The notes: a model not told the origin generated them from the sequence alone. DNA of 18,059 nt from Bryobacterales bacterium (GCA_016789785.1 JAEUQE010000103.1:8343-26401); one strand, 5' to 3'; counted from the first letter of the stretch, positions 8,201 through 15,025 are shown. Numbers and translations are program-made.

Positions 8201-8745
8201 TACGCGCCGCCTTGCCCTCCGCCAACATTGAAGCCTTCGTCATTCGGTTGATTCGCTTCGGGCGTGATGAGCGCGAGATCGAAGATGCCTCGCATCGCTC
8301 CACCCACGACAAGCGGCAGTTCATCGACCATCCTGTTGGTCACCGCAGTGGAGACCTTTGCGGTAGACGTCTGCAGGAGATCGAGCGATGCGGCCACTTG
8401 CACGGACTCCGTCACCGCTCCGATCTCGAGTTGCGCATTCACGGTCACCGTGCCGCCCGCCGTAATGACGACTTCGTTGCGGATCGCCGACTTGAAGCCT
8501 GGCCGTTCGATGCGAAGTTGATAAGTGCCCACGGAAAGCGCGGGAATGGTGAAATCGCCGGTGCTGGTGGTTGTGGTGGCGAACGAAACGTTTGTCGCGA
8601 TGTTGGTTGCGGTGACTCGGGCCTCCGGCACTGCGGCGCCGGTCGAGTCAGTCACCATTCCGTTGATAATGCCCCGGTCGGACTGTGCCGATACCCAAGG
8701 CGAGAATGAAACGCAAAACGCAAAAATCCCCAGAAAAGTTCTCAC
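5260..8745 (-). CDS. Oar-type TonB-dependent receptor with carboxypeptidase-regulatory-like N-domain
   Basis: 1161 residues from the GTG at 8745. The order is: a Sec signal peptide (hydrophobic run TFLGIFAFCVSFSPWVSA, then QSD); a CarboxypepD_reg-like beta-sandwich at about 25-105 (GTYQLRIERPGFKS); a plug domain at about 110-230 with DELPLVVGG and ATLDGIS; and a long 22-strand-type barrel ending in the terminal aromatic LGLKLYF expected for BAM-folded outer-membrane proteins. This is the large Oar/SusC-like class expanded in Acidobacteria, thought to import glycans, peptides or other bulky ligands. No SusD partner is seen nearby. A GTG with GGAGGG upstream is preferred over the longer frame from 8817, because the longer version puts 24 charged or polar residues before the signal peptide and would overlap the palindromes. 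The dehydratase follows 17 bp downstream. Confidence 0.9.
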   Translation of the reverse strand: MRTFLGIFAFCVSFSPWVSAQSDRGIINGMVTDSTGAAVPEARVTATNIATNVSFATTTTSTGDFTIPALSVGTYQLRIERPGFKSAIRNEVVITAGGTVTVNAQLEIGAVTESVQVAASLDLLQTSTAKVSTAVTNRMVDELPLVVGGAMRGIFDLALITPEANQPNDEGFNVGGGQGGAYGATLDGISVLTGRFNSVQWTNVNTPSVDAITEFAVETNGFKAEYGRAQGGMMTFSSKSGTNDLHGTLYEFLRNDALDSRRFFEDRKGKYKQHDFGWSVGGPVLIPKLYNGRNRTFFFGAGEWFRNRIGAGSGRFSIPTPEMFNGDFTNWVDANNRQLPIYDPSTTRANPAGSGFVRTPFAGNLIPQSRFAGISRNYANLVKDFLKPNNGAAPGTSDYVRNNYINNVGTALDPWTKYSVKIDHNIGQNDRASFLYNYALHDRVPGPEGFPGLPGPLNENRVDRQKSDVYRGTYDKVITPTIVNHMFGGLNLMRDVHFASTLDGGWEQKGICLKGAWDCNRNLLIAEFSDYNTWVARAYDGSENFVFSFGDDVTITKGKHTFKAGYLWERIHYNGFGQQTIGGLVRGDRRSTSVPNDNNLNTGGGNGFASFLLGQGYTGGTENDRFVGQQWRSHAFYIQDDFKLTPKLTLNFGVRYEFTLPPLEQTDKWSDLDPLLPNARAEGRPGALRFAGFGPGRENRRALADGWFGGIGPRFGLAYALDSKTVIRASAGRTFGVAKTITGSAHFEGSTLVFSASSLDNGVTPIFLYDQGLPPYTKPPVIDPTFSNGASPAFWDGEAVRLPENYQWTLSVQRQLSNSLVLETNYNATIGAFLVAGLKRYNQLPFSALERYGRNLLASSIDSPAAQAAGLRRPYQDINCQFSATCASVSVAQALRPFPQFRDINTAAGAGDKSGHSSYHSWVIKLDKRYSSGITMQGSYVFSKLITDADGYNPDNGTLDHYNRRLEKSIGEFDLTHNIKMTYIWELPFGKGKQWLTRGPASWVLGNWRLAGSHFYASGYPLGLGNSAALGGILFNGRSAATVTTHEGWIADTKNPDWKGADRFFQPAAFFGPQPIDRAGNMTRHNPKARQRWNLNENYSLAKSFPIREGIRLDFRWEMFNMFNRFRPGTGSTNVQDPNFGRVQGQLNEPRRMQLGLKLYF

Positions 8746-8751
8746 TTGGAA

Positions 8752-8757
8752 CCCTCC
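8752..8757 (-). promoter_or_regulatory. Shine-Dalgarno of the TonB-dependent receptor
   Basis: GGAGGG on the minus strand, six bases before the GTG at 8745. It decides the start codon of the receptor. Confidence 0.65.
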
Positions 8758-8808
8758 ACGAAAGAGTCGGAATGGGGATGAGGATAGCAGAGTTAGCTGC
8801 CGATTGCG

Positions 8809-8846
8809 ATACGGCATTGCCGTGATGTCATACGGTATTGCCGTGA
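8809..8846. promoter_or_regulatory. Tandem palindromic operator
   Basis: The 17-mer ATACGGCATTGCCGTGA (8809-8825) recurs at 8830-8846 as ATACGGTATTGCCGTGA, with one difference and a 21-bp period, i.e. two helical turns. Each core is a dyad: ACGGCA-T-TGCCGT (8811-8823, perfect) and ACGGTA-T-TGCCGT (8832-8844, one mismatch). A looser relative, ACGGGATTCCGGT, lies at 8861-8873. Two dyads on the same helix face in a divergent promoter region are typical of binding by a dimeric repressor or activator of the LacI, GntR or similar class. The regulator is not in the window. Confidence 0.6.
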
Positions 8847-8965
8847 GCGCTGTCCTGACAACGGGATTCCGGTGCTGCCCGTAAGTTGGATACTCGCGGC
8901 CCGCGCGGATGAGCGGTCCGGGTTCTCAGGGGGCCTGGGTCAGAACTGGTTGCCCCCAGCAAACG

Positions 8966-8995
8966 TTGCGGTTCACAAACTGAGTGAAGTATATA
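8966..8995 (+). promoter_or_regulatory. Weak candidate promoter for the hydrolase operon
   Basis: TTGCGG (8966-8971), an 18-bp spacer, then TATATA (8990-8995), only seven bases before the ATG at 9003. The match is modest (three and four of six). The position again suggests a nearly leaderless mRNA, and no convincing Shine-Dalgarno precedes this ATG. Confidence 0.3.
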
Positions 8996-9002
8996 GAAGT
9001 CG

Positions 9003-11309
9003 ATGCTTCTCTTCAAGGCGACCGCCTACTTCATTGTTCCGTGTCTTCTCGCTGCTGACATCGACCTTCGCGAGGCCCGCATCAGCGAGGCTCCGGGCGG
9101 CTCGAAGCTCGAGCAGAAGGCTCTTCAAATTCTCACCGAAGAGATCGAAAAACGCACGCAGATCCGGCTCGCGGCCGGCGCACCCGATGGCGGAAAGCCG
9201 GTGATTCGCGTTGCTCGCGCGGCTGCAGGGCGCTTGGCCGAAGGCTATCGTCTGCGCACCTCACCAAACGAAGTGCTTGTGGAAGGCAACGACGCGCGAG
9301 GAGTATTGTTCGGGGTAGGCCATCTGCTCCGGCTCATGAAGATGAGCAAAGGGCAGATCACCGTTGCCGATGGGATCAACATCAACACCGCGCCGAAGTA
9401 CGGTTTGCGCGGGCATCAAATGGGCTACCGCCCCAAAACCAACTCCTACGATGGCTGGTCACTCGCGGTGTGGGACCAGTACATTCGCGACCTCGCCATC
9501 TGGGGCGCGAACGCCATCGAACTGATTCCTCCGCGCTCGGACGACGATGCCGACAGTCCGCACTTCCCGCTCTCCCCGATCGACACCATGGCCGGCATGT
9601 CGAAGATCATCGATGACTACGGCATGGACGTGTGGATCTGGTATCCGGCGCTCGACAAAGACTACTCCGATCCCGCCACGGTCGAGTTTGCACTGAAGGA
9701 GTGGGCCGATGTGTTTCGCAAGCTGCCGCGCATTGATCATGTCTTCGTGCCAGGCGGTGATCCCGGCCATACGCAGCCCAAGTATCTGATGGCGCTACTG
9801 GAGAAGCAAACCGCGAATCTGCGCAAGTTTCATCCGAAGGCGCAGATGTGGGTCGCGCCACAGGGCTTCTCCACCGAATGGCTCAACGAGTTCTACGAAA
9901 TCGTTCGTAGAGAGCCGGCATGGCTGGCGGGGATCGTCTTCGGCCCGCAAGTGCGTGTGAGCCTTGCCGAACTGCGCGATGCGATTCCGGCGAGGTATCC
10001 CATTCGCCACTACCCCGACATCACCCACAGCATGCGCGCGCAGTATGGCGTTCCCAATTGGGATCTGGCGTATGCGTTGACTCTCGGCCGCGAGCCGATC
10101 AATCCGCGTCCGGTGGACCAGGCGTTCATCTTCCGCGCGACGCAGCCGCTCACCAACGGCTTCCTTACCTATTCGGAAGGCTGCAACGATGATGTGAACA
10201 AGTTCGTCTGGAGCGCACTCGGCTGGAATCCCGATGCTGATCTGGCTCAAGTGTTGCGTGAATACGCGCAATACTTCGTCAGTCCGCAACTTGCGGAAGG
10301 GTTCGCGCAAGGGCTGATGGCGCTTGAGCGGAACTGGCGCGGGCCTCTGCTTGCGAACTCTGGCGTGGATGTGACGCTGCAGCAGTTCCAGGCGATGGAG
10401 CATGCCGCCACACCTTTCGATCGCGCGAACTGGCGGTTTCAACAGGCGCTCTATCGCGCCTACTATGATGCCTACGTTCGCCGCCGGTTACTGCATGAGA
10501 CGGCCGCTGAGGATCGAGCGATGGAAGCGTTGCGGCGCGGCTCCATCGACGATGCGGAGCGCATTCTTCAAGAAGCTGCGCGTCACGAACCTGCCGCATC
10601 TGTGCGGGCTCGCGTCTTCGAACTTGCTGAGGCTCTGTTCCAGAGCATCCGCATGCAACTCAGCGTTACGAAGTATCAAGCGATCGCCGTGGGACGCGGG
10701 GCGAACCTTGATGCCATCGATACTCCGTTGACTAACGCTGCATGGCTCAGGGGCCGCATTTCCGAAATCCGCAAGATGAGCGAGGCCGATCGCCGCAAGG
10801 CCATCGATGAGATTCTGAACTGGACCAACCCAGGGCCCGGCGGCTTCTATGACGATCTCGGCAATCCCTCCATGCAGCCTCATCTCTCGCAGCTCACACC
10901 TTATGAGAAGGACCCTGCGCGGCTGGTGGGTCCGCTGGTGGGCTTTGCCATCAATCCCGATGCGCACATCGCGCCCTGGCGTACGTCGTGGCTGCGGCAC
11001 GCCGAAGCCATGAACGATGCAAAGGTCAAACTGGAGTACCGGCATCTCGACCGCAACGCGCGTTACCGGTTGCGAGTCACTTATGCCGGAGAGGCTTCGC
11101 CGCATCCCATCAAGCTCACTGCGGATGGGAAGCATGAGATCCACGGATTCGTGCCGCGCCAGCGCCCGGTGAAGCCGCTGGAGTTCGACGTGCCGCGCGA
11201 TGCAACCTCTGACGGCGTGCTGACTCTGGAATGGGAGAAGCCTCAAGGTGCCCCAGGCAATGGGCGCGGCACGCAGATCTCGGAAGTGTGGCTGATGGTA
11301 GTGAGATGA
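9003..11309 (+). CDS. Exported glycoside-hydrolase-like protein of GH20/GH67-type architecture, activity unknown
   Basis: 768 residues. A short Sec signal (MLLFKATAYFIVPCLLAA) is followed at about 20-125 by an alpha/beta domain like the N-terminal domains of GH20 and GH67 enzymes (EGYRLRT...VEGNDARGVLFGVGHLLRLM). A TIM-barrel-like domain follows at about 130-450, with GLRGHQMGYRPKTNSYDGW (N147-W152), GANAIELIPP and FVPGGDPGHT (G251, G252, D253). A mainly helical region lies at about 450-640, and a C-terminal beta region that looks carbohydrate-binding ends at WLMVVR. GGD resembles the GH20 motif HxGGDE, but the catalytic Glu is replaced by Pro. This argues against ordinary hexosaminidase chemistry and leaves alpha-glucuronidase-like or unclassified hydrolase activity open. 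It is the first gene of a rightward operon with an aldolase, opposite the receptor, so a role in periplasmic glycan processing is inferred. Confidence 0.7.
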   Translation: MLLFKATAYFIVPCLLAADIDLREARISEAPGGSKLEQKALQILTEEIEKRTQIRLAAGAPDGGKPVIRVARAAAGRLAEGYRLRTSPNEVLVEGNDARGVLFGVGHLLRLMKMSKGQITVADGININTAPKYGLRGHQMGYRPKTNSYDGWSLAVWDQYIRDLAIWGANAIELIPPRSDDDADSPHFPLSPIDTMAGMSKIIDDYGMDVWIWYPALDKDYSDPATVEFALKEWADVFRKLPRIDHVFVPGGDPGHTQPKYLMALLEKQTANLRKFHPKAQMWVAPQGFSTEWLNEFYEIVRREPAWLAGIVFGPQVRVSLAELRDAIPARYPIRHYPDITHSMRAQYGVPNWDLAYALTLGREPINPRPVDQAFIFRATQPLTNGFLTYSEGCNDDVNKFVWSALGWNPDADLAQVLREYAQYFVSPQLAEGFAQGLMALERNWRGPLLANSGVDVTLQQFQAMEHAATPFDRANWRFQQALYRAYYDAYVRRRLLHETAAEDRAMEALRRGSIDDAERILQEAARHEPAASVRARVFELAEALFQSIRMQLSVTKYQAIAVGRGANLDAIDTPLTNAAWLRGRISEIRKMSEADRRKAIDEILNWTNPGPGGFYDDLGNPSMQPHLSQLTPYEKDPARLVGPLVGFAINPDAHIAPWRTSWLRHAEAMNDAKVKLEYRHLDRNARYRLRVTYAGEASPHPIKLTADGKHEIHGFVPRQRPVKPLEFDVPRDATSDGVLTLEWEKPQGAPGNGRGTQISEVWLMVVR

Positions 11310-11319
11310 TGGTCACCGT

Positions 11320-12117
11320 ATGATTCCGAAATCATGGGAGAACCCCGTACGCGTGGCGCTGCTGGAAGGGAAGCCGGTGGTTGGCGCGACCATCACGACA
11401 TCCAGCGTGGAACTCGCCGCTCAGGCCGCACAGCTTGGCTTCGATTTTCTGTGGATCGAGATGGAGCATTCGCCGGTCACGCTGGAGACGCTGCGCAACA
11501 TCGTGCTTGCGACGCGCGGCTTGCAAGCGGTCCCTTTCGCGCGTGTGCCGGTGGTGGAGACATGGACCGCGAAGCGCGTGCTCGATATGGGCGTGCTTGG
11601 TGTGATCTTCCCCTTCTGCAGCACGCCCGAACTAGCGGTCACGGCGGCAAACGCAACGAAGTATCCGCCAGTAGGCAATCGCGGGCACGGCGCGGGACTG
11701 GCAAGCTTCCGCTGGAACACCGAAGAAGTGTATGCGGACTTTGCCGATCGCAACGTGCTCACCATCGCGATGATTGAGGAGGCTCGCGCCGTTGAGAAGA
11801 TTGATGAGATCGCCGCTACGCCGGGGATTGACGTGTTGTTCATCGGCACCAGCGACCTCTCGTTCTCCATGGGCTTTCGCGGCGCGCAGAATGAGCCTGC
11901 GTTGCAGAAGGCGCTCGATCGAGTAGTGGCCGCGGCCAAGGCAAACGGCAAGTTCGCGGGCAGGCCCTGTGCGAACTCCGCGAATATTCCCAAGTTCCTG
12001 GAACAGGGATATCAGTTCTTCCAGGCTCCCGCGGAGTACAAGCTGATGTCTGATGGGGCCAAGGCTTTTCTCGATCCGCTCGGTAAATCCGGAACCGTTA
12101 CGAAAGCAATGTATTGA
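11320..12117 (+). CDS. HpcH/HpaI-family class II aldolase
   Basis: 265 residues, the usual length for the family. These metal-dependent enzymes cleave 2-keto-3-deoxy sugar acids or 4-hydroxy-2-oxo acids to pyruvate (or a homologue) plus an aldehyde, as in GarL, RhmA/YfaU and HpaI. Visible signatures are FDFLWIEMEHSPVT with the catalytic-type H50, ARVPV (R75), PPVGNRGHG (R121), MIEEARAVEKID with metal-ligand position E153, and FIGTSDLSFSMG with D179. No signal peptide is seen, so it is cytoplasmic. It starts 10 bp after the hydrolase stop, so it is co-transcribed and probably coupled. Beside a mannonate-dehydratase homologue, its likely substrate is an unphosphorylated 2-keto-3-deoxy aldonate, but the family cannot be assigned more finely by eye. 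Confidence 0.85.
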   Translation: MIPKSWENPVRVALLEGKPVVGATITTSSVELAAQAAQLGFDFLWIEMEHSPVTLETLRNIVLATRGLQAVPFARVPVVETWTAKRVLDMGVLGVIFPFCSTPELAVTAANATKYPPVGNRGHGAGLASFRWNTEEVYADFADRNVLTIAMIEEARAVEKIDEIAATPGIDVLFIGTSDLSFSMGFRGAQNEPALQKALDRVVAAAKANGKFAGRPCANSANIPKFLEQGYQFFQAPAEYKLMSDGAKAFLDPLGKSGTVTKAMY

Positions 12118-12158
12118 CGCCCTCGCAATCGGGCGCGCCAGGCGCTACTCTGTTGCGT

Positions 12159-12608
12159 ATGACCCGACGGGCGATCGCGATAATGATGCTGGCCGCGGGA
12201 GGTGCGAAAGCCGCGTCTCCGAAGAAACTGGAGGCTGCGAAGAAGGCGATCATGCAGGCGGATCTCGACTTCTGCGCCGCGACCAAAGAGAAGCGTCTCG
12301 ACGGCTGGATGTCGTACTTCGCCGACGACGCTACGGGCTTTCCTCCGGGCAAGAAGATGATCCGCGGCAAGGAGAATCTGCGCGCATATTACGCAACATG
12401 GTTCACCGATCCGAACCTTGTCATCGACTGGAAGCCCGTGATCGCGGAGGCCTCGGGTAGCGGAGATCTCGGCATGACCATTGGTGAAGCGGAGTTCCGG
12501 ACGAAGGACAAGGACGGCAAGCCGGTGTCGAACCCAGGCAAGTATCTCACTGTCTGGAAAAAGCAAAAGGATGGTTCGTGGAAGGTGATCGCTGATCTCG
12601 GGAACTGA
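12159..12608 (+). CDS. Exported SnoaL/DUF4440-like small protein
   Basis: 149 residues from the ATG at 12159. A basic N-terminus and hydrophobic stretch (MTRRAIAIMMLAAGGAKA) look like a Sec signal peptide. The rest matches the NTF2-like cone fold of DUF4440/SnoaL proteins: a first helix (KKAIMQADLDFCAATKEKR), then MSYFADDATGFPPG, then GKENLRAYYATWF, and a final strand pair LTVWKKQKDGSWKVIADLGN. Such proteins may be small hydrolases, isomerases or binding proteins; no specific activity can be assigned. It lies 41 bp behind the aldolase, so probably belongs to the same operon. An in-frame TTG at 12114 overlapping the aldolase stop would add 15 residues before the signal peptide and is less likely. 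Confidence 0.75.
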   Translation: MTRRAIAIMMLAAGGAKAASPKKLEAAKKAIMQADLDFCAATKEKRLDGWMSYFADDATGFPPGKKMIRGKENLRAYYATWFTDPNLVIDWKPVIAEASGSGDLGMTIGEAEFRTKDKDGKPVSNPGKYLTVWKKQKDGSWKVIADLGN

Positions 12609-12610
12609 GC

Positions 12611-12634
12611 GGCCGATTCAGACGGCGGCCTTTT
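12611..12634 (+). terminator. Possible terminator of the hydrolase-aldolase operon
   Basis: GGCCG (12611-12615) pairs with CGGCC (12626-12630) around a 10-base loop and is followed by TTTT. It starts three bases after the DUF4440-like stop and overlaps the last codons of the convergent propeller gene. The stem is short, so support is modest. Confidence 0.35.
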
Positions 12635-14279
12635 CCAACACGCACACTTCCGTGCGCGCCTGGCCTGTGCTGTAGGCGATCCACTTGCCATTTGGATGCC
12701 AACGAACCGGACCGCGCTGATTCAAGTTCCACGCCAGACGCTCGGGCTTGCCGTCCCGCACCGGAATCCGCCACACCGACGGTGGGTCGCTCGGGACCGA
12801 AGCAATCAGCGCGGTGGAGTCCGCCATCCAATCGAGACCGCTCACTTCGCTCTGCCTCACCGATGCTACTTGCCGCGCTTCTCCACTTGTGGTCCGAATC
12901 ACCTTTACTAGCGTGGTGGCCTCTGCCTGCTCGCAAAACGCAAGCCAGTTCCCATCGTGAGAAATCGCGATGTGCCGGAGATCGCCGAGCCCTCGATAGA
13001 GAACCTCCTCCTTGGTGCGCAACTCCAGGCCCCGGACGAAACAGACTGCGCTTGCGTCTTTCGAGTAGACACCTGCAAAGCCCTGGTATGCAGCGGCCCG
13101 CTCCCGTACCAGAGGCCTTGTCTCCGCGTTCTGTATATCTACACTGTACAGCCCGCGTTGACCGTGCGGGTCGCCGCCACTCACCAGCAGCGATGTCCCC
13201 GCGGGATGCCACGTCACACGATCCATGTGCACCAGCCGCGGCGATAGCACACGGTGCGCACCCGTTTCGACATTGGCGAGCACGATCACGCGCGCATCCT
13301 GTCCGAAGTTCTCCTGGCCTGCTTTCGCAAGGAATGCGATCTGCTTGCCGTCGGCGGACCAAGCCGGCTGCGCCGCATCTTCCGGACTCCGGGCCAGCAG
13401 CGGGCGCGGCGCATCAGGCGGTCCCACCCAGATCTCCGCCGATCCTGTTCGCCGCGCGAAGAAGTAGTTGCCGTTTTTTGAAATTCCCATTGCGAGCGCA
13501 CGGCCCAGGTTCGCTGCCACGCGCTTCGCTGTCCCGCCATTCAACGGTTGGCGCCACAGCCCCATGGTGCCCTCACGGTCGCTGAGGAACAACACGCTCT
13601 GGCCATCGGGCGCAAACAGCGGAAAGACGTCGTGCGCATCATGCTCGACGAGTTTGCGCAGCGAGGTTCCGTCAGCCGAAAGCAGATAGAGATCCCGTTG
13701 CGGCGTGCCTTCCTTCGCAAGATCGTCGTACACGATCCACTTGCCATCCGGCGAACAGTCCATCCGGTTCGGATACACCCAATCGAGCGACTTCAGCACC
13801 CGCACCGCACCCGATGCGGCATTCACAAGCGCAATCTGGCTGACGTTGTCGTTGCGAAAGAAGAGTGTGAGGATCTCGCGGTCGCCTGGCATCCACGCGC
13901 ATGGTTGTACGAATCTTCGTTCTTCATTGCGATGCACCACACGCGAAGTGCGGGCCGCGATGTCGGCGACGCGCAGTTCATAAAAGCGCGCCTCATTGAA
14001 CCATGCATAGGCGATCTGCCGCCCGCTGCGTGCAAAGGTCGAAAAATAGGCGAACTCGCCGCGGGCCTTGTTTTCCGTGATCCGTGTGATCTCACCACTC
14101 GGCAGATGCCGTAGCGCCAAATCACCCGTTACAGAATCGACAATGGAGAGTTGCTCGCCTGCGGCGTCGGGAGCGCCGAGATGCACCGACGGTCCGCCCT
14201 GGAAGAGTGGCCGAAATGAGCCTGCCGCCTGGCTCAATGGAGGTACAAGGCATCCCAGCAGTGTCCTGCGGCTGATCAC
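12618..14279 (-). CDS. Tat-exported TolB/PD40 beta-propeller protein
   Basis: 553 residues from the GTG at 14279; an in-frame TAG sits four codons upstream, so no longer start exists. The N-terminus is a twin-arginine signal (SRRTLLGCLVPPLSQAAG). The rest is a run of PD40/WD40-like blades of the TolB type: SPDGKWIVYDD, APDGQSVLFLSDREG, SADGKQIAFLA, HPAGTSLLVSGG, SHDGNWLAFCE and HPNGKWIAYSTG, enough for one or two propellers. No enzymatic domain such as a peptidase S9 or kinase follows, so it is probably a periplasmic binding or scaffold protein; its partner is unknown. It converges with the aldolase operon, separated by 9 bp, and is isolated upstream by the terminator at 14326-14359. Confidence 0.8.
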   Translation of the reverse strand: MISRRTLLGCLVPPLSQAAGSFRPLFQGGPSVHLGAPDAAGEQLSIVDSVTGDLALRHLPSGEITRITENKARGEFAYFSTFARSGRQIAYAWFNEARFYELRVADIAARTSRVVHRNEERRFVQPCAWMPGDREILTLFFRNDNVSQIALVNAASGAVRVLKSLDWVYPNRMDCSPDGKWIVYDDLAKEGTPQRDLYLLSADGTSLRKLVEHDAHDVFPLFAPDGQSVLFLSDREGTMGLWRQPLNGGTAKRVAANLGRALAMGISKNGNYFFARRTGSAEIWVGPPDAPRPLLARSPEDAAQPAWSADGKQIAFLAKAGQENFGQDARVIVLANVETGAHRVLSPRLVHMDRVTWHPAGTSLLVSGGDPHGQRGLYSVDIQNAETRPLVRERAAAYQGFAGVYSKDASAVCFVRGLELRTKEEVLYRGLGDLRHIAISHDGNWLAFCEQAEATTLVKVIRTTSGEARQVASVRQSEVSGLDWMADSTALIASVPSDPPSVWRIPVRDGKPERLAWNLNQRGPVRWHPNGKWIAYSTGQARTEVCVLEKAAV

Positions 14280-14325
14280 CCTGACAGTCTAGCGCCAACC
14301 TGCCCGATCCGGCGCCCCAGAAACC

Positions 14326-14359
14326 AAAAAGCCCGATCCAGCATCACTGGACCGGGCTT
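14326..14359 (-). terminator. Intrinsic terminator of the YdcH-family gene
   Basis: A 13-bp stem pairs 14329-14341 with 14347-14359 (AAGCCCGATCCAG / CTGGACCGGGCTT, one A-C position that becomes G-U in the minus-strand RNA) around a 5-base loop. On the minus strand it is followed by TTTTT (14330-14326). It lies 31 bp after the YdcH-like stop and separates that gene from the propeller gene. Confidence 0.8.
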
Positions 14360-14389
14360 TCACCGAGATTGCTCGCGCTTCTAATGCAA

Positions 14390-14623
14390 TCAGGAAACTG
14401 TCTGAACCGTGTGGCGATTGATGATCTCCGCCATCTGGTCCTTGATGTGAAGCTTCAGCTTCTTCAATCGGGCTTCCTCCTGCATCTCCTCTTCCGAGGG
14501 ATGCGCCATCGCTTCGAGTTCGATCACTCGCTTCTTGTATTCATCATGTTTGAGTACGAGGTCGCGAAACTCTTCATTGGATTGCATCAGTTGCGCTTTC
14601 AATTCTTCTTGCGTGATCTCCAT
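14390..14623 (-). CDS. YdcH/DUF465-family small coiled-coil protein
   Basis: 77 residues from the ATG at 14623. The sequence is charged and helical throughout: EFRDLVLKHDEYKKRVIELEAM, a short break at HPSEEE, then a second helix ARLKKLKLHIKDQMAEII. This helix-turn-helix hairpin with KLKLHIKDQM is the YdcH/DUF465 pattern; function in the family is not established. An upstream in-frame ATG at 14653 would put the strong AAGGAG (14635-14640) inside the gene, so the downstream ATG is preferred, although the 11-base spacing is long. It is a single gene followed by a terminator. Confidence 0.75.
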   Translation of the reverse strand: MEITQEELKAQLMQSNEEFRDLVLKHDEYKKRVIELEAMAHPSEEEMQEEARLKKLKLHIKDQMAEIINRHTVQTVS

Positions 14624-14814
14624 AGACAGGGTGTCTCCTTCCTGAGATACCACGCCGAGTCGATTGGTCCATAGGGGCTGATAGGCTCGGTGGGTGAGAA
14701 ATCATTGGCTGCCAGAAACGGCGGGACCACACCGGGGAGCCTGCCGTCATGAATGCACCTTAACACAGTTACTAGACGAATACAATAGCTTTTGCGTTCC
14801 ATTGCATCCGTTGA

Positions 14815-14824
14815 ACGTGCACGT
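14815..14824. repeat. Short perfect palindrome upstream of the YdcH-like gene
   Basis: ACGTGCACGT is a perfect 10-bp palindrome in the 234-bp gap between the YbdD-like stop and the YdcH-like start, flanked by AACGTG and CACGTT half-repeats (14814-14831). It could be a protein-binding site; nothing else supports this. Confidence 0.25.
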
Positions 14825-14857
14825 ACACGTTTCGCTATCTTCTTGTCAGAGAATAGC

Positions 14858-15025
14858 TTAGCAGCACTTGGCACGCGTGTACTTCGCTTTCAGATGGTGG
14901 TCGCTGAACCGCCGCCACTCCTGCGGTGAATGCTGCAATCCATGGGCCAATAAATGACGCTCATAGGCGCTCTCATCGGACAACTGTCTGAGTAATCCGA
15001 TCACAATCTTGAAGAATCGCCGCAT
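14858..15025 (-). CDS. YbdD/YjiX-family CstA partner protein
   Basis: 55 residues: basic start [18 protein letters not shown], then SAYERHLLAHGLQHSPQEWRRF, ending YTRAKCC. YbdD and YjiX of E. coli are about 65 residues, sit directly after cstA and btsT, and end in GARCC, so both the Cys-Cys tail and the position match. The family is associated with CstA-type transporters, probably as a small accessory subunit. The ATG overlaps the CstA stop in TGATG, and GGAGG (15033-15037) lies seven bases upstream, so it is translationally coupled to cstA. A GTG one codon earlier is an alternative start. Confidence 0.88.
   Translation of the reverse strand: MRRFFKIVIGLLRQLSDESAYERHLLAHGLQHSPQEWRRFSDHHLKAKYTRAKCC

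Larger units (their letters stand above)
8746..9002. promoter_or_regulatory. Divergent control region between receptor and hydrolase genes
   Basis: This 257-bp gap separates the receptor (leftward) and the hydrolase (rightward) and must hold promoters for both arms. It contains the receptor's Shine-Dalgarno, the tandem palindromes, and a weak rightward promoter candidate next to the hydrolase ATG. A possible leftward -10 is TATCCT on the minus strand (8781-8786), with TCGCAA 17 bp upstream; both are poor matches. Confidence 0.55.

Noticed and set aside
8746..8817. Longer receptor N-terminus beginning at 8817
   Set aside because: The extra 24 residues precede a normal signal peptide, and the internal GTG at 8745 has a GGAGGG at ideal spacing.
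14757..14785. TTGTAT-17-TAAGGT on the minus strand as promoter of the YdcH-like gene
   Set aside because: The spacing is right, but each hexamer matches only three of six consensus positions, which is near chance.
14834..14857. Hairpin just after the YbdD-like stop as a terminator
   Set aside because: Only GCTAT/ATAGC pairs firmly, and no T-run follows on the minus strand.
14599..14874. Minus-strand frame of 91 codons spanning the gap between the YbdD-like and YdcH-like genes
   Set aside because: It overlaps the ends of both real genes in another frame, and its composition is not protein-like.
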